NCBI RefSeq assembly: GCF_024648885.1
Contig: NZ_JANBBF010000012.1
Coordinates: forward strand, 124,001-188,000
Direction of reading: 5' to 3'
Length of the DNA: 64,000 nucleotides
Source: Prauserella salsuginis
Lineage (GTDB): Bacteria; Actinomycetota; Actinomycetes; Mycobacteriales; Pseudonocardiaceae
Position numbers and translations under genes: made by a program. Shown here piece after piece: positions 1 to 8,127 of the stretch; the stretch's first letter is position 1, and every line of letters begins with the position of its first letter. The notes below the pieces were generated by a model. The model did no database searches and was not told the DNA's origin. It saw nothing but the letters and a program-made list of their open reading frames with translations.

Positions 1-239
1 GTGATGTCCATGTACTTCCACATGGGCAGCGAGACGAGCGCGTCGTGCAGGGCAGCTGAGTCCGCGGCCTCGTAGAGCCCGATCGTGGCGTTGCGGCCGG
101 GCACGCGCCAGAGTCGCTTGAGCACGCCCTCGGCGCGTAGTTCCATCGCGCGTTCGCGCTCGCCGCTCTTCAGCCTGTTGCGGACCTCGTCGGGAGTGTC
201 GTTCGGCAGCAGGTTCTCCGTGCGGACCAGGAACTCCAT
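1..239 (-). CDS. Muconolactone delta-isomerase-like protein (C-terminus beyond window)
   Basis: The 79 visible residues begin MEFLVRTE and continue through LWRVPGRNATIGLYEA to a LHDALVSLPMWKYMDI stretch. This is the layout of the small (about 95 residue) muconolactone isomerase family, where the LWR(V/I)xGR segment and the LPLFPYMDI-like end are conserved. Such enzymes shift the double bond of muconolactone in the catechol branch of the beta-ketoadipate pathway. Here the neighbours are gallate/protocatechuate 4,5-cleavage enzymes, so a different isomerase or tautomerase substrate is possible (inference). The gene is last in a leftward operon, 13 bp after the hydrolase gene. The 3' end lies off the window. 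Confidence 0.75.
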   Translation of the reverse strand, partial: MEFLVRTENLLPNDTPDEVRNRLKSGERERAMELRAEGVLKRLWRVPGRNATIGLYEAADSAALHDALVSLPMWKYMDI

Positions 240-252
240 ACGATCCTCTTCC

Positions 253-963
253 TCAGATTCGGTTGGCGACGTCGAGCAGCAGCGCCGCGAGTTCGTTCGG
301 TGCGGTGACCATGGCCTCGTGGCCAGTCGCGATCCGGTGGATCGGCCAGTCGCGGTTCGTGGCCCGCTCTGCTTGGCCCTGAAACACCCGCATCCAATCC
401 ACGCACTCGATGAACGCGGCTGCGACCTGGTCACTCCTACCGGTCAGCTGCAATGGCTCGGTATAGGTGAGCCACGGGTGGGGAGTGAGTCGGGGGATCA
501 GCCAGTCGAGGTCAGCCTGGTCGGTAACGCCGAGCTTGGTCAGCGACCGTGGCGGTACGAGCCAGCCGAATCCTGGTCCCGCCGCTGCTTCGCGCCAGTG
601 CTCCGCCACGCCCGCAGGAAGTAGGTCCACAGCTGCCTCGCCGTGGTCGCCGACGAACGCGTCGAGGTGCACCCGCAGGGAGAGACGTTCAGGGACGCGG
701 TCTGCGACACCGGTGACCACTTGGCCCGCGTAGCTGTGACCCACCAGCACGGCGTCGCGCACGTCGTAGCCTTCCAACAACCCGACGACGTCCTGGACAT
801 GGGTGGACAGTCCGACCTGCGGGGTGAGCGTGTGGGCGCGACCGGACAGCCCGGTCAGGGTGGGGGTGTGGACCTCGTGGCCGGCGGCGCGCAGTTCGGG
901 GACCAGGCGTTGCCAGGCCCAGCCGCCGTGCCAAGCTCCGTGGATCAGTACGAATGTGCTCAT
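253..963 (-). CDS. Alpha/beta hydrolase, methylesterase (salicylate-esterase) type
   Basis: This 236-residue protein has the single-domain alpha/beta hydrolase pattern. The oxyanion-hole HG is at residues 8-9, the nucleophile elbow GHSYAG has Ser77, and the likely catalytic His is near residue 215 in ATGHEAM. The short N-terminus (MSTFVLIHGAWHGGWAW) and GHSYAG are typical of the family that includes plant methylesterases and bacterial EstC-like esterases. I chose the ATG at 963 because it overlaps the stop of the upstream aldolase gene by 4 bp, which suggests translational coupling. It probably hydrolyses an ester or lactone of an aromatic or ring-cleavage intermediate; the substrate cannot be read from sequence. 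Confidence 0.8.
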   Translation of the reverse strand: MSTFVLIHGAWHGGWAWQRLVPELRAAGHEVHTPTLTGLSGRAHTLTPQVGLSTHVQDVVGLLEGYDVRDAVLVGHSYAGQVVTGVADRVPERLSLRVHLDAFVGDHGEAAVDLLPAGVAEHWREAAAGPGFGWLVPPRSLTKLGVTDQADLDWLIPRLTPHPWLTYTEPLQLTGRSDQVAAAFIECVDWMRVFQGQAERATNRDWPIHRIATGHEAMVTAPNELAALLLDVANRI

Positions 964-1664
964 CGGGAGTCCTCGGGATCGTCGGCGTCGACGTACCGGA
1001 CGCCGAGCCGCTCCAGAAGGGGCCGCATGTCGTAGACGTCGAGGCCGAGCTCGCCGTCGTGGAAACGGCGGCGCTTGGCCTTCTCGTTCGCCTCTCGCTT
1101 GGCCGCGGCTTCCACGACGGCTTCGCCCTCCGTCAACGGGACACAGAGCACTCCGTCGTCGTCGGCGACGATGATGTCCCCGGGATTGACCAGTTGGCCG
1201 GCGACGACGATCGGTACGTTCACCGACCCCGGGACGGACTTCGCGGTGCCTTGCGCGTGGACTGCACGCGACCACACGGGGAATCCCATCTCCTCGAGAT
1301 CGGCGATGTCGCGAACGCCGGCGTCTGTGACCAGGCCTCGGACCCCACGCCGCAGGAGCTGCGTGGCGAACAGATCACCGAACATGCCGTCGGTTGACCG
1401 CGACGTCGTGGCGACGACCAGGATGTCGCCTTCACCGCACTGTTCGATGCTCGCGTGGATCATCAGGTTGTCGCCCGGATGGGACAGCACAGTGACCGCC
1501 CGTCCGGCGATTCGCGCGCGGGGATAGATGGGCCGTAGTTCCGGGCCGAGTAGCCCGCGACGCCCATAGGCCTCATGGGAGGTCGCTACTCCACGCTTTG
1601 CGAGCGCCGCTGTGATCTGAGGCGTGGGGCCGCGGTCGGTTCGGTAGATGACGTGCTCGGTCAC
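960..1664 (-). CDS. 4-carboxy-4-hydroxy-2-oxoadipate aldolase / oxaloacetate decarboxylase (RraA fold)
   Basis: The 234-residue protein belongs to the RraA/HMG-CHA aldolase family. The diagnostic segment GLVTDAGVRD near residue 110 carries the Arg-Asp pair that binds pyruvate enolate and the divalent metal. It is followed by GFPVWSRAVHAQGT and a GDIIVADDDGV segment. The family cleaves 4-carboxy-4-hydroxy-2-oxoadipate to pyruvate and oxaloacetate in the protocatechuate 4,5-cleavage and gallate pathways. The adjacent GalB-like gene makes exactly that substrate, which strengthens the call over a generic RraA regulator. It overlaps the next gene by 4 bp on each side, so the set is co-translated. 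Confidence 0.85.
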   Translation of the reverse strand: MTEHVIYRTDRGPTPQITAALAKRGVATSHEAYGRRGLLGPELRPIYPRARIAGRAVTVLSHPGDNLMIHASIEQCGEGDILVVATTSRSTDGMFGDLFATQLLRRGVRGLVTDAGVRDIADLEEMGFPVWSRAVHAQGTAKSVPGSVNVPIVVAGQLVNPGDIIVADDDGVLCVPLTEGEAVVEAAAKREANEKAKRRRFHDGELGLDVYDMRPLLERLGVRYVDADDPEDSR

Positions 1665-2389
1665 AGCAGCACCTTCCCGACGACGGGGAAGACACGTTGG
1701 TACGCCTCGGCCTGCGTGATGGATTCCCCGCCGCCATTACGTACGGCCTGAACACCACGACGTAGACCGAGGTCGGTGTAGTACTCCACCAGGTGCGACT
1801 GTGCGCTCATGCACTCCATCGCCTTGCGCTTGCGGTCGAAGACCGGCGTGATGTCGAGGAGTAGGTTCGGTACGAACCCGCACTGCTCGGGTTGATGCGG
1901 CTCGAACTGGATAACCTGAGGTGCACCGATCGGCGGTGTTGAGCGGTCGTGCCCGGCGGCTTGCGAGACCTGGCGGGCGAGCAGGGTCGCCTCGTGCGCG
2001 GCATTGTGGTCGCGGTTGTATGGATCGGAGGCGACGTGCGTGAGGAGGATTTCGGGCTGTGCGTCGCGGATCTCGGCGACGATGCGATCGAGGCCCGCGT
2101 CGTCGACTCGCAAGGGATAGTCGCCGAGGTCAAGGAAGGTGATATGCGCGCCGAGGGCTTCCGCTGCCGCCTCGGCTTCGGCGCGCCGCTTACTTTTAGC
2201 GGTCTCCAACGTCATCCCGGCCTGCTTCCACAGGCCCTGGGACTCACCGCGCTCTCCGTAGCTTAGACACGTGATCCGGGCGTCGCACCCTCGCTCCGCG
2301 TATAGGGCGAGCGCGCCACCCGCCCGCCACACGAAGTCCCCGGAGTGCGCGCTGATCACCTGGATCGTGGGACGCTTGTGTTCAGCCAT
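1661..2389 (-). CDS. galB: 4-oxalomesaconate hydratase, GalB type (PIG-L fold)
   Basis: This 242-residue protein has the LmbE/PIG-L zinc-hydrolase fold. The N-terminal metal motif, usually AHPDD, reads AHSGD at residues 14-18 and is followed by FVWRAGGA; the second motif is DHNAAHEAT at 127-135. This AHxxDFVWRAGG form is what I recall for Pseudomonas GalB, which hydrates 4-oxalomesaconate to 4-carboxy-4-hydroxy-2-oxoadipate, the substrate of the aldolase encoded downstream. A longer reading upstream is open, but the ATG at 2389 fits the family N-terminus. It heads the leftward operon. No gallate or protocatechuate dioxygenase is present in the window, so the first half of the pathway must lie elsewhere. 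Confidence 0.8.
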   Translation of the reverse strand: MAEHKRPTIQVISAHSGDFVWRAGGALALYAERGCDARITCLSYGERGESQGLWKQAGMTLETAKSKRRAEAEAAAEALGAHITFLDLGDYPLRVDDAGLDRIVAEIRDAQPEILLTHVASDPYNRDHNAAHEATLLARQVSQAAGHDRSTPPIGAPQVIQFEPHQPEQCGFVPNLLLDITPVFDRKRKAMECMSAQSHLVEYYTDLGLRRGVQAVRNGGGESITQAEAYQRVFPVVGKVLL

Positions 2390-3269
2390 TGCTGCTGATC
2401 GCCTTTCTCCGACACTCGATTCCCATGGGCTCAGAGGGCGAGGACGAGCCGACGACGACGTAGGGCAGTCGGCTCTCCGGTTCACGACGTGCACCGATGT
2501 GCCAGGGCCTGTCGTCCTTGGTCGGGCCGCAGACCAAGCGCTGTGTTCTGAACCCATTGGGTAGCAACACATCGATGTGAGCGCCTAGTTGCCTCTGCGG
2601 CAACGGCTCGATGTAAGGCGATCCGCGCTCCAGTGAGGGCGAACGTTTCAGACTCGGTTATACGGGAGAGGATCTTGGCATTTCCTGTGACGCTGGCCGT
2701 CGTTCGGCCAGCTCGTGTGGACGTTCCCTCCACCTAGCCCATCTCCTTGCGCCGTTGCTAAGGCCACCGCGCGTCCGCGATAGCGACAGTGACCACATTA
2801 AGTACGGGGCGCCGTCTGGGTAACTCGCGAATGACCGGACCAGGTTGGGTGGCTTGACGTGTCGCCTCTACGTCATTCGTCGTAAGGCGGCCGGCCTGCA
2901 CGTCTCGAAATGTGCTCCTCCGACGCGCCAGGCTTACGGCGTCGTGAAGCAGTAAAGGGGCAACGTGGCCCAGCGGAACCTGCGGATCGGCGACGGCACA
3001 CTGATCATCGCTACGCCAAGGCCGGCGTGCTCAACCGCGCACAGGGTCGCGACATGGACGGCCGAGCGCGATCGATCTCCATCGACTCCTTGCCTACAGG
3101 TCAACGCGGTGCTTAGGTGGCCATCGACGATCCGCCGTATCTCGACGAGCAAGCCGGGGCAACGTTCCGGGGTGATGCTGAAGATGCTGATCTCGGCCAG
3201 AGTCGTAAGGACGACCGTCGCGTTGCTAGAGGCAATTCCGATCATCCAGAAGGCGATCATGGGCTGATG
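2390..3269. other. Long intergenic region with no convincing gene
   Basis: About 880 bp upstream of the galB-like gene. Reading frames are short on both strands and none gives a recognisable protein. One minus-strand frame ending just before galB (2382-2603) is open for about 70 codons but matches no family I know. The region presumably carries the promoter of the galB operon, and it grades into a transporter remnant at its right end. Confidence 0.5.
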
Positions 3270-3440
3270 GCCGCGTAGATGTGCGGGGCGTTCGAGACCG
3301 GTCAGCGCAAACTGGAGTTCCGCTGGGGTATCAGCTGTCGTCGTCGCTCTCCGGCGAGCTCGCACCGTTGACGGCCAGTAGCCTGCTCGCGCTCGGGGGG
3401 CTCGTGTACGTCGCGCTAATGTTCTGCGGGGAGAGAACCG
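3270..3440 (+). pseudogene. Remnant of an MFS metabolite transporter (C-terminal part)
   Basis: One plus-strand frame reads TGVPLGYQLSSSLSGELAPL and then a hydrophobic stretch ending VYVALMF. This resembles the conserved RY(S/T)GxSLGYQLAxxLGGGLAPL segment near the C-terminus of MHS-family proton symporters (aromatic-acid and shikimate type carriers). No start codon, no upstream helices in the same frame and no family-like continuation were found, so only a short decayed fragment remains. The limits are approximate. Confidence 0.45.
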
Positions 3441-3488
3441 CCGTGCGGAACCGGGATCAGCGAACGCGTGACGCGGAGCGGGAACCGC

Positions 3489-4394
3489 TCACTCCGGCAG
3501 CTCCCGGAACAGTGTCGCGAAACGCTCGGCCACCGGCGTCAAAACGGCGTCGGCGCGCCGGACCAGCCCGAGAGGCAGGTCCGGCCACCCGCCGACGACC
3601 GGCACGGGCATGATGCCGGGACGTGGCCCGCTCATTTCGGTGCTCAGCACCGAGACACCGGCACCGGCGGCGACGAGGCTCGCCGCGTTCTGCACCGTCG
3701 GCACGCGGACGACGTGATCGGGGCTCCCGCCAACCGAGGTGAACCGGTCGTCAAGCAGTCGCGACAGGCTGCGCGCGCCCGGCACCCTGGCGGGGAGGAT
3801 CCAGGTCAGTTCCCGCAGGTCGGCGAGCTCGACCGGCCCGCTCGACGCGAGATCCCACGAGGCCGGGGCGACCAGCGACAGCGGCAGCTCCTCGACCATC
3901 TCGACTGCAAACGCGGTGTCGTGCAGCGGAGGTAGCGGCTCTTCGGGAAGCACCGGTATCACGGCGAGATCGAGGTGCCCGTTCGCGAGGCTTTCCAGTA
4001 GATCCCGGACCGCGGTGTCCATGATCTCCAGCGTTACCTTCGGATGCTCGGCCAGATACGACGCGAGCTTGCCGCTGACGACCCGCCACATCCCCATCGG
4101 TTCGACCCCGAGCCGGAGCTCGCCCTCCAGGCCCTCCCCCATGGAGCGCAGCGTCGCCGAGATGCGCTGCTCCTCGGCGATCAGTCGCCTGCCCGCCGAT
4201 TCGAGATAACGGCCGGCCGCGGTGAGCTCGACGCCTCGTGGGAGCCGGTCGAACAGCCGCACTCCGAGCCCGGATTCGAGTTTCGCCATCGCTGTGCTCA
4301 GCGGTGGTTGGGACACGTGAAGTGCCTTGGCCGCTTCGGTGATCGACCCGGCCTCGGCGACGGCTAGGAAGTACTTCACGGTGCGGATGTCCAT
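3489..4394 (-). CDS. LysR-family transcriptional regulator
   Basis: The 301-residue protein has a classic LysR N-terminal winged helix-turn-helix at residues 1-60 (MDIRTVKYFLAVAEAGSITE, then AAKALHVSQPPLSTAMAKLE). A substrate-binding effector domain from about residue 90 contains the GHLDLAVIP strand. It is divergent from the ferredoxin-P450 series that starts at 4552, the usual arrangement for a LysR activator and its target operon. Its effector is probably the operon's substrate or an intermediate (inference). The intergenic region contains a short AT-rich dyad that could be its binding site. Confidence 0.9.
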   Translation of the reverse strand: MDIRTVKYFLAVAEAGSITEAAKALHVSQPPLSTAMAKLESGLGVRLFDRLPRGVELTAAGRYLESAGRRLIAEEQRISATLRSMGEGLEGELRLGVEPMGMWRVVSGKLASYLAEHPKVTLEIMDTAVRDLLESLANGHLDLAVIPVLPEEPLPPLHDTAFAVEMVEELPLSLVAPASWDLASSGPVELADLRELTWILPARVPGARSLSRLLDDRFTSVGGSPDHVVRVPTVQNAASLVAAGAGVSVLSTEMSGPRPGIMPVPVVGGWPDLPLGLVRRADAVLTPVAERFATLFRELPE

Positions 4395-4414
4395 CGGTAC
4401 AGCATAGGGGCTCG

Positions 4415-4431
4415 ATATACATGATTCATAT
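4415..4431. promoter_or_regulatory. Imperfect AT-rich dyad, candidate LysR operator
   Basis: The sequence ATATACATGATTCATAT is an imperfect palindrome 20 bp upstream of the LysR start, in the 157-bp divergent promoter region. It stands out as AT-rich in GC-rich DNA and is about the size of a T-N11-A LysR site. Assignment is by position and symmetry only. Confidence 0.35.
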
Positions 4432-4551
4432 GGGCAACCGAAGAAATTTATCTTTGTAGTATCCCAGAGATGGCATCAGAGTGTGACACAGGACCCAGGC
4501 AGGGCCGCGGCGCCGCCCGCGGTGCCCAGAAGAAGCGACGGGAGTTCCCCG

Positions 4552-4743
4552 ATGATAGAGATCAAAGTCGATTTCGAGAGGTGCGACGCGAACGGCACCT
4601 GCGCCGCGCTGATGCCGGACGTGTTCCGGATCGGCGAGGACGGGCGGCTCCGGCAGCTCGTGTCCGAAGTGGATGACGGCCGCGAAAACGAGCTCGACGA
4701 AGCCATCTTGTGCTGCCCGGTGGGGGCGATCTCCCGGTCATGA
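4552..4743 (+). CDS. [3Fe-4S] ferredoxin, P450 redox partner
   Basis: This 63-residue ferredoxin starts MIEIKVDFERCDANGTC. The cluster ligands are Cys11 and Cys17 (Cys-x5-Cys, with the central cysteine of a 4Fe motif missing) and Cys55 in the terminal CCPVGA. That is the single-cluster [3Fe-4S] form typical of actinobacterial P450 ferredoxins. I chose the ATG at 4552 because GGAG lies just upstream; an upstream in-frame GTG would add an atypical proline-rich leader. Its stop overlaps the P450 start by 4 bp, so the two are translationally coupled and it almost certainly feeds electrons to that P450. Confidence 0.9.
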   Translation: MIEIKVDFERCDANGTCAALMPDVFRIGEDGRLRQLVSEVDDGRENELDEAILCCPVGAISRS

Positions 4744-5912
4744 CGACGACTGCTGATTTCGATCCGTTCGCACCCGATGCCGGTCATGAGGGTGGGGCCG
4801 TTGATGGCCGAGCGCTCGTGTCGGGTCCCTACGGCTTCGCGGCTCTGGGCCACGAGCTCGCCTCGACGGTCCTGCGCGACCCCCGGTTCCAGAACTCGGC
4901 GCTGCGTCTGATGGAGGAGTTCGGCATCACCGAGGGGCCGGTCCACGACTTTCGCGCACGCAGCATCATCATGATCGAGGGCGACCCGCACATGCGGCTG
5001 CGCACGCCGCTCGCGCGCTTCATGAGCCCGGTGACCGTCGAGAGGATCCGTGGCGTTCTGCGCGCGATCGTCGAGACGATCACGGACGACCTCGACGACT
5101 CGAAGCCATTCGACTTCTATCGCCAGGTCGCCTACCGGATCCCGTCGATGGTCTACTGCCACCTCGCCGGTGCACCGTTCAGCGACGCGCCGAAGGTGCA
5201 GAGCCTGTCGGAGCGGACCCTCGCGCTGCTGCACCGCGACCGGAGTCTCGCGCCGTCGATTCGGGCCGCCTATGACGAGCTGTTCGACTATCTCGACGAC
5301 CTCATCCGCCGCAAGCGGGAGCAGGGGTTCGGTGAGGACATGCTGTCGTACCTGCTCAAACAGGGCGACGACGGCAAGCTCACCGAGCAGGAGGTGCTCA
5401 CCGAGGCGACCTCGATGCTGGAGGCGAGCTCGGTCAACACGGCGCACCAGGCGGGCCTAGTCGTCTGGACACTGCTGCGCGACCGGGACGTGTGGCGGCG
5501 GCTCGTCGCGGACCCAGAGCTGATACCGGCGGCGGTCGTCGAGGCGCTGCGGCTCTATCCGCGCACCGGACTGGTCAGCAAGATCGCGACGGAGGACGTC
5601 GAGCTTGGCGACGTCGTGATCCCACGCGGCTCGGACGTGCACGTGGCCGTCTGGTCGGCCAACCGCGACCCGGAGCGTTTCGAGAACCCGGGCGCCTTCA
5701 GCCTCGACCGCGAGTGCAACCAGCCGCTGACGTTCAGCACCGGCCCGCACAACTGCCTCGGGCAGGGGCTCGCGAAGGCCGAGATCGAGGAGGTCGTGCG
5801 CCACCTGGCCGAGCACTACCCGGACGCGGTCGTCGACGAGGACGCGACCCGCATCGGGCAGGCCGGTGGCCGGTGGCTCGTCGAGTCTCTGACCGTGGAC
5901 CTACGGCCGTGA
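4740..5912 (+). CDS. Cytochrome P450 monooxygenase
   Basis: The 390-residue bacterial class I P450 has the haem-binding loop FSTGPHNCLGQGLAKAE with axial Cys339 and a K-helix ExxR in EALRLYPR near residue 272. The I-helix segment, normally (A/G)Gx(D/E)T, reads EASSVNT, so the acidic residue before the Thr is Asn. This is a departure worth noting for oxygen activation or substrate anchoring. It starts within the ferredoxin stop codon and overlaps the PrpD-family gene by 4 bp. A ferredoxin reductase lies three genes downstream, completing an electron-transfer chain. It probably performs the first oxidation in this cluster; the substrate is unknown. Confidence 0.93.
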   Translation: MTTTADFDPFAPDAGHEGGAVDGRALVSGPYGFAALGHELASTVLRDPRFQNSALRLMEEFGITEGPVHDFRARSIIMIEGDPHMRLRTPLARFMSPVTVERIRGVLRAIVETITDDLDDSKPFDFYRQVAYRIPSMVYCHLAGAPFSDAPKVQSLSERTLALLHRDRSLAPSIRAAYDELFDYLDDLIRRKREQGFGEDMLSYLLKQGDDGKLTEQEVLTEATSMLEASSVNTAHQAGLVVWTLLRDRDVWRRLVADPELIPAAVVEALRLYPRTGLVSKIATEDVELGDVVIPRGSDVHVAVWSANRDPERFENPGAFSLDRECNQPLTFSTGPHNCLGQGLAKAEIEEVVRHLAEHYPDAVVDEDATRIGQAGGRWLVESLTVDLRP

Positions 5913-7297
5913 CGAGGGGACATGGGGAGATCCGCTCCCTGACCGAAAGCCTCGCCGATCACTGGTCCCACGTTGGATACGACGACATCCCTGGCGACGT
6001 CGTCGCCGACGTCAAGGACCACATCCTCGACACCCTCGCGGTCGCGCTGCGCGGTGCCACCACGGCCGAGGCAACGAGCGTCATCGACGCGCTTGCCGGT
6101 GTGCAGAGCACGTCCGTCGGCAGCACCGTCTGGGGCACCGGCCTGCGGCTTTCGCCCGCACAGGCGGCGCTGGCGAACGGAACCTCCGCGCACGCCAGGG
6201 ACTTCGACGACGGCGGCGGCCCCGGCCACGCCGGATCGACGGTGCTGCCCGCCGCGATGGCTGTCGCCGAGGCGACCGGCGCGAACGGCAAGGCGCTCAT
6301 CACCGCGACGATCGCCGGCTACGACATCGGGCACCGCGCGCTCGCCGCCCTCGGCGGATTCGGCACGCACACCGACCGAGGCTGGCATTCTAGCGGCACG
6401 ATGGGCAGCCTCGCGGCGGCGGGCGGGGCGGCGAAGTGCCTCGGCCTCGACGCGGAGCGGTACACCGACGCGCTCGGGATCGCGGGCTCGTTCACCGGCG
6501 GAGTGTGGGCGTTCAAGGACGATGGTGCCCAGACGAAGCGGTTGCATCCCGGGAAGGCGGGGGAGACCGGCGTTGACGCTGCGATCTTCGCCCGCGCCGG
6601 AATCACCGGCCCCCACCGGCTTTTCGAATCGCAGTGGGGCGGGTTGTTCGCGACGTACAACGGCGGCGTCGGACACCCGGATGTCGCGCTGAAAGACCTC
6701 GGTTCCGACTTCAACGTCGCGAGCGCGTATCTCAAGCCGTACGCGTGCTGCCGGGGCTGCCACTCGGCCGTCGACGTCGTGCTGGATCTGCTGCGTACAC
6801 GGTGCATTCGGGCCGAGGATGTCCGCTCGGTCCGCGTCACCGCCGGTGCGACGGCGTTGAGCATGCTTTCGGCCGATCCGATCGAGACGGTCTTCGACGC
6901 GCAGTTCAGCCTGCCGTACGCGGTGAGCCTGGCACTGTGCGGCGATCGCCTCGGCCTCGACGAGTACGAGCCTCCGCGCGTCGACGAGCCCCGCATCAAG
7001 GAGACCCTCGCCAAGATCTCCATGCACCTCGACGAGAGCATCGACCTGCTCGACGGTCCGCGCCTCGATGTCGAACTCACCGATGGCGAACGGCTCACTC
7101 TCGAATCCGGCGATCCTACTTTCGCCAAGGGATCGGCACCGAACCCGATGCGGCACGACGAGGTCGTCGCCAAGGCGACCGAACTCGTCGCACCGCTGGG
7201 CGGTGATGTTGCCCGCGGCCTCGTGAACGCCGTCGACCACCTCGACCACGCCCCCGACGTCACCGAGCTCCTGCACGTACTCGGCGACCGGTCATGA
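5909..7297 (+). CDS. MmgE/PrpD-family protein (2-methylcitrate dehydratase / cis-aconitate decarboxylase fold)
   Basis: The 462-residue protein is full length for the MmgE/PrpD family. Typical segments are AHARDFDD followed by GHAGSTVLPA near residue 100, GWHSSGTMGSLAAAG, KRLHPGKAGETG and KPYACCRGCHSAVD. These carry the conserved His, Lys and Tyr residues that line the active site of PrpD and of cis-aconitate decarboxylase. I use the GTG at 5909, inside the P450 stop, because the family N-terminus starts there. Known members dehydrate 2-methylcitrate or decarboxylate cis-aconitate. Next to a hydratase, CoA transferase and C-C lyase it probably handles a branched di- or tricarboxylic acid, but the reaction is not fixed by sequence. 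Confidence 0.88.
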   Translation: MTRGHGEIRSLTESLADHWSHVGYDDIPGDVVADVKDHILDTLAVALRGATTAEATSVIDALAGVQSTSVGSTVWGTGLRLSPAQAALANGTSAHARDFDDGGGPGHAGSTVLPAAMAVAEATGANGKALITATIAGYDIGHRALAALGGFGTHTDRGWHSSGTMGSLAAAGGAAKCLGLDAERYTDALGIAGSFTGGVWAFKDDGAQTKRLHPGKAGETGVDAAIFARAGITGPHRLFESQWGGLFATYNGGVGHPDVALKDLGSDFNVASAYLKPYACCRGCHSAVDVVLDLLRTRCIRAEDVRSVRVTAGATALSMLSADPIETVFDAQFSLPYAVSLALCGDRLGLDEYEPPRVDEPRIKETLAKISMHLDESIDLLDGPRLDVELTDGERLTLESGDPTFAKGSAPNPMRHDEVVAKATELVAPLGGDVARGLVNAVDHLDHAPDVTELLHVLGDRS

Positions 7298-8124
7298 ACG
7301 GAACGGAAACCATGTCGACCCCGGAGAAGCTCAAGCGCACCGAGATCATCGCCGCCGAACCGGCCGAGTCGATGGCTGGCCTGCTCGACATCGAGATGGG
7401 CCATGCCCTCGGCGACACCCTCGCGCCGCTGTGGCACTGGTGCTACCTGCTCGAACGCAGTCCTGAACGGGCGCTCGGCGAGGACGGCCACCCCGTCGAG
7501 GGCATCCCGGCGCCGCCCGGGCCCGATCGCCGCCGCATGTTCGCCGGTGGCCGCGTCACCACGCTCGGCGGGCTGAAGATCGGCAAGCCGGCCACGAAGG
7601 TCACCTCGATCGCGAAGTCGGTCGACAAGGAAGGCCGCACCGGGCGGCTGACCTTCACGACCGTGCTGCAGGAGATCTTCCAGGACGACCGGCTCGTCAT
7701 CCGCGAGGAGCAGGACATCGTCTACCGCGCGCCGGGATCGAACGCGCTGCCGACACCGCCACCGCCGCCGGAGCCCGCGGCCGGGCCGACCCTGGAACTC
7801 ACCGCAGACGAGCGGCTGCTGTTCCGCTTCTCCGCGCTGACCTACAACGCCCACCGGATACACTACGACCTCGACTGGTGCCGCAAGGAGGGCTACGACG
7901 GACTCGTCATCCACGGCCCGCTGCTGGCGTTCATGATGGGCGAGCACCTGCGCCGCGAAGGCATCGACCTGGTCGGGAAGACCTTCGGATACCGGCTCGT
8001 ATGCCCGATGACCCAGCCGCAGACGTTCACCATCGTCCCCGGCCCGGGCGGGCTCGACCACGGCGCCGAGGCCCGCAGCGCGACCGGAGCCGTCTGCGCC
8101 GTCGGCACCTTGATGGAGGGCTGA
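7294..8124 (+). CDS. MaoC/FAS1-like enoyl-CoA hydratase (mesaconyl- or itaconyl-CoA hydratase type)
   Basis: The 276-residue protein has two hot-dog halves. The C-terminal one has the MaoC signature TYNAHRIHYDLDWCRKEGYD and then LVIHGPLLAFMM, with the catalytic hydratase His. The length and the N-terminal LAPLWHWCYLLE segment match the HTD2/FAS1-like hydratases that include mesaconyl-C4-CoA hydratase and itaconyl-CoA hydratase. Such enzymes add water to give citramalyl-CoA, and a citramalyl-CoA-lyase-like gene lies at 11984 with a CoA transferase before it. The ATG at 7294 overlaps the PrpD stop; a second in-frame ATG at 7312 is possible. The exact acyl group is inferred from context. Confidence 0.8.
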   Translation: MNGTETMSTPEKLKRTEIIAAEPAESMAGLLDIEMGHALGDTLAPLWHWCYLLERSPERALGEDGHPVEGIPAPPGPDRRRMFAGGRVTTLGGLKIGKPATKVTSIAKSVDKEGRTGRLTFTTVLQEIFQDDRLVIREEQDIVYRAPGSNALPTPPPPPEPAAGPTLELTADERLLFRFSALTYNAHRIHYDLDWCRKEGYDGLVIHGPLLAFMMGEHLRREGIDLVGKTFGYRLVCPMTQPQTFTIVPGPGGLDHGAEARSATGAVCAVGTLMEG

Positions 8125-8127
8125 GCC

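Noticed and set aside
2910-3365. Short open frames on both strands in the galB-LysR gap
   Set aside because: No ribosome sites, no conserved motifs, and mutually overlapping frames; only the transporter-like tail near 3270-3440 is recognisable.
5816-7276. A 486-codon minus-strand open frame opposite the PrpD-family gene
   Set aside because: It is antisense to a clear full-length PrpD homologue; its translation has no family features and shows the Arg/Val-rich composition usual for GC-rich antisense frames.
5909-7297. Direct naming of the PrpD-family gene as cis-aconitate decarboxylase
   Set aside because: Family residues do not separate decarboxylase from dehydratase, and context gives only indirect support.
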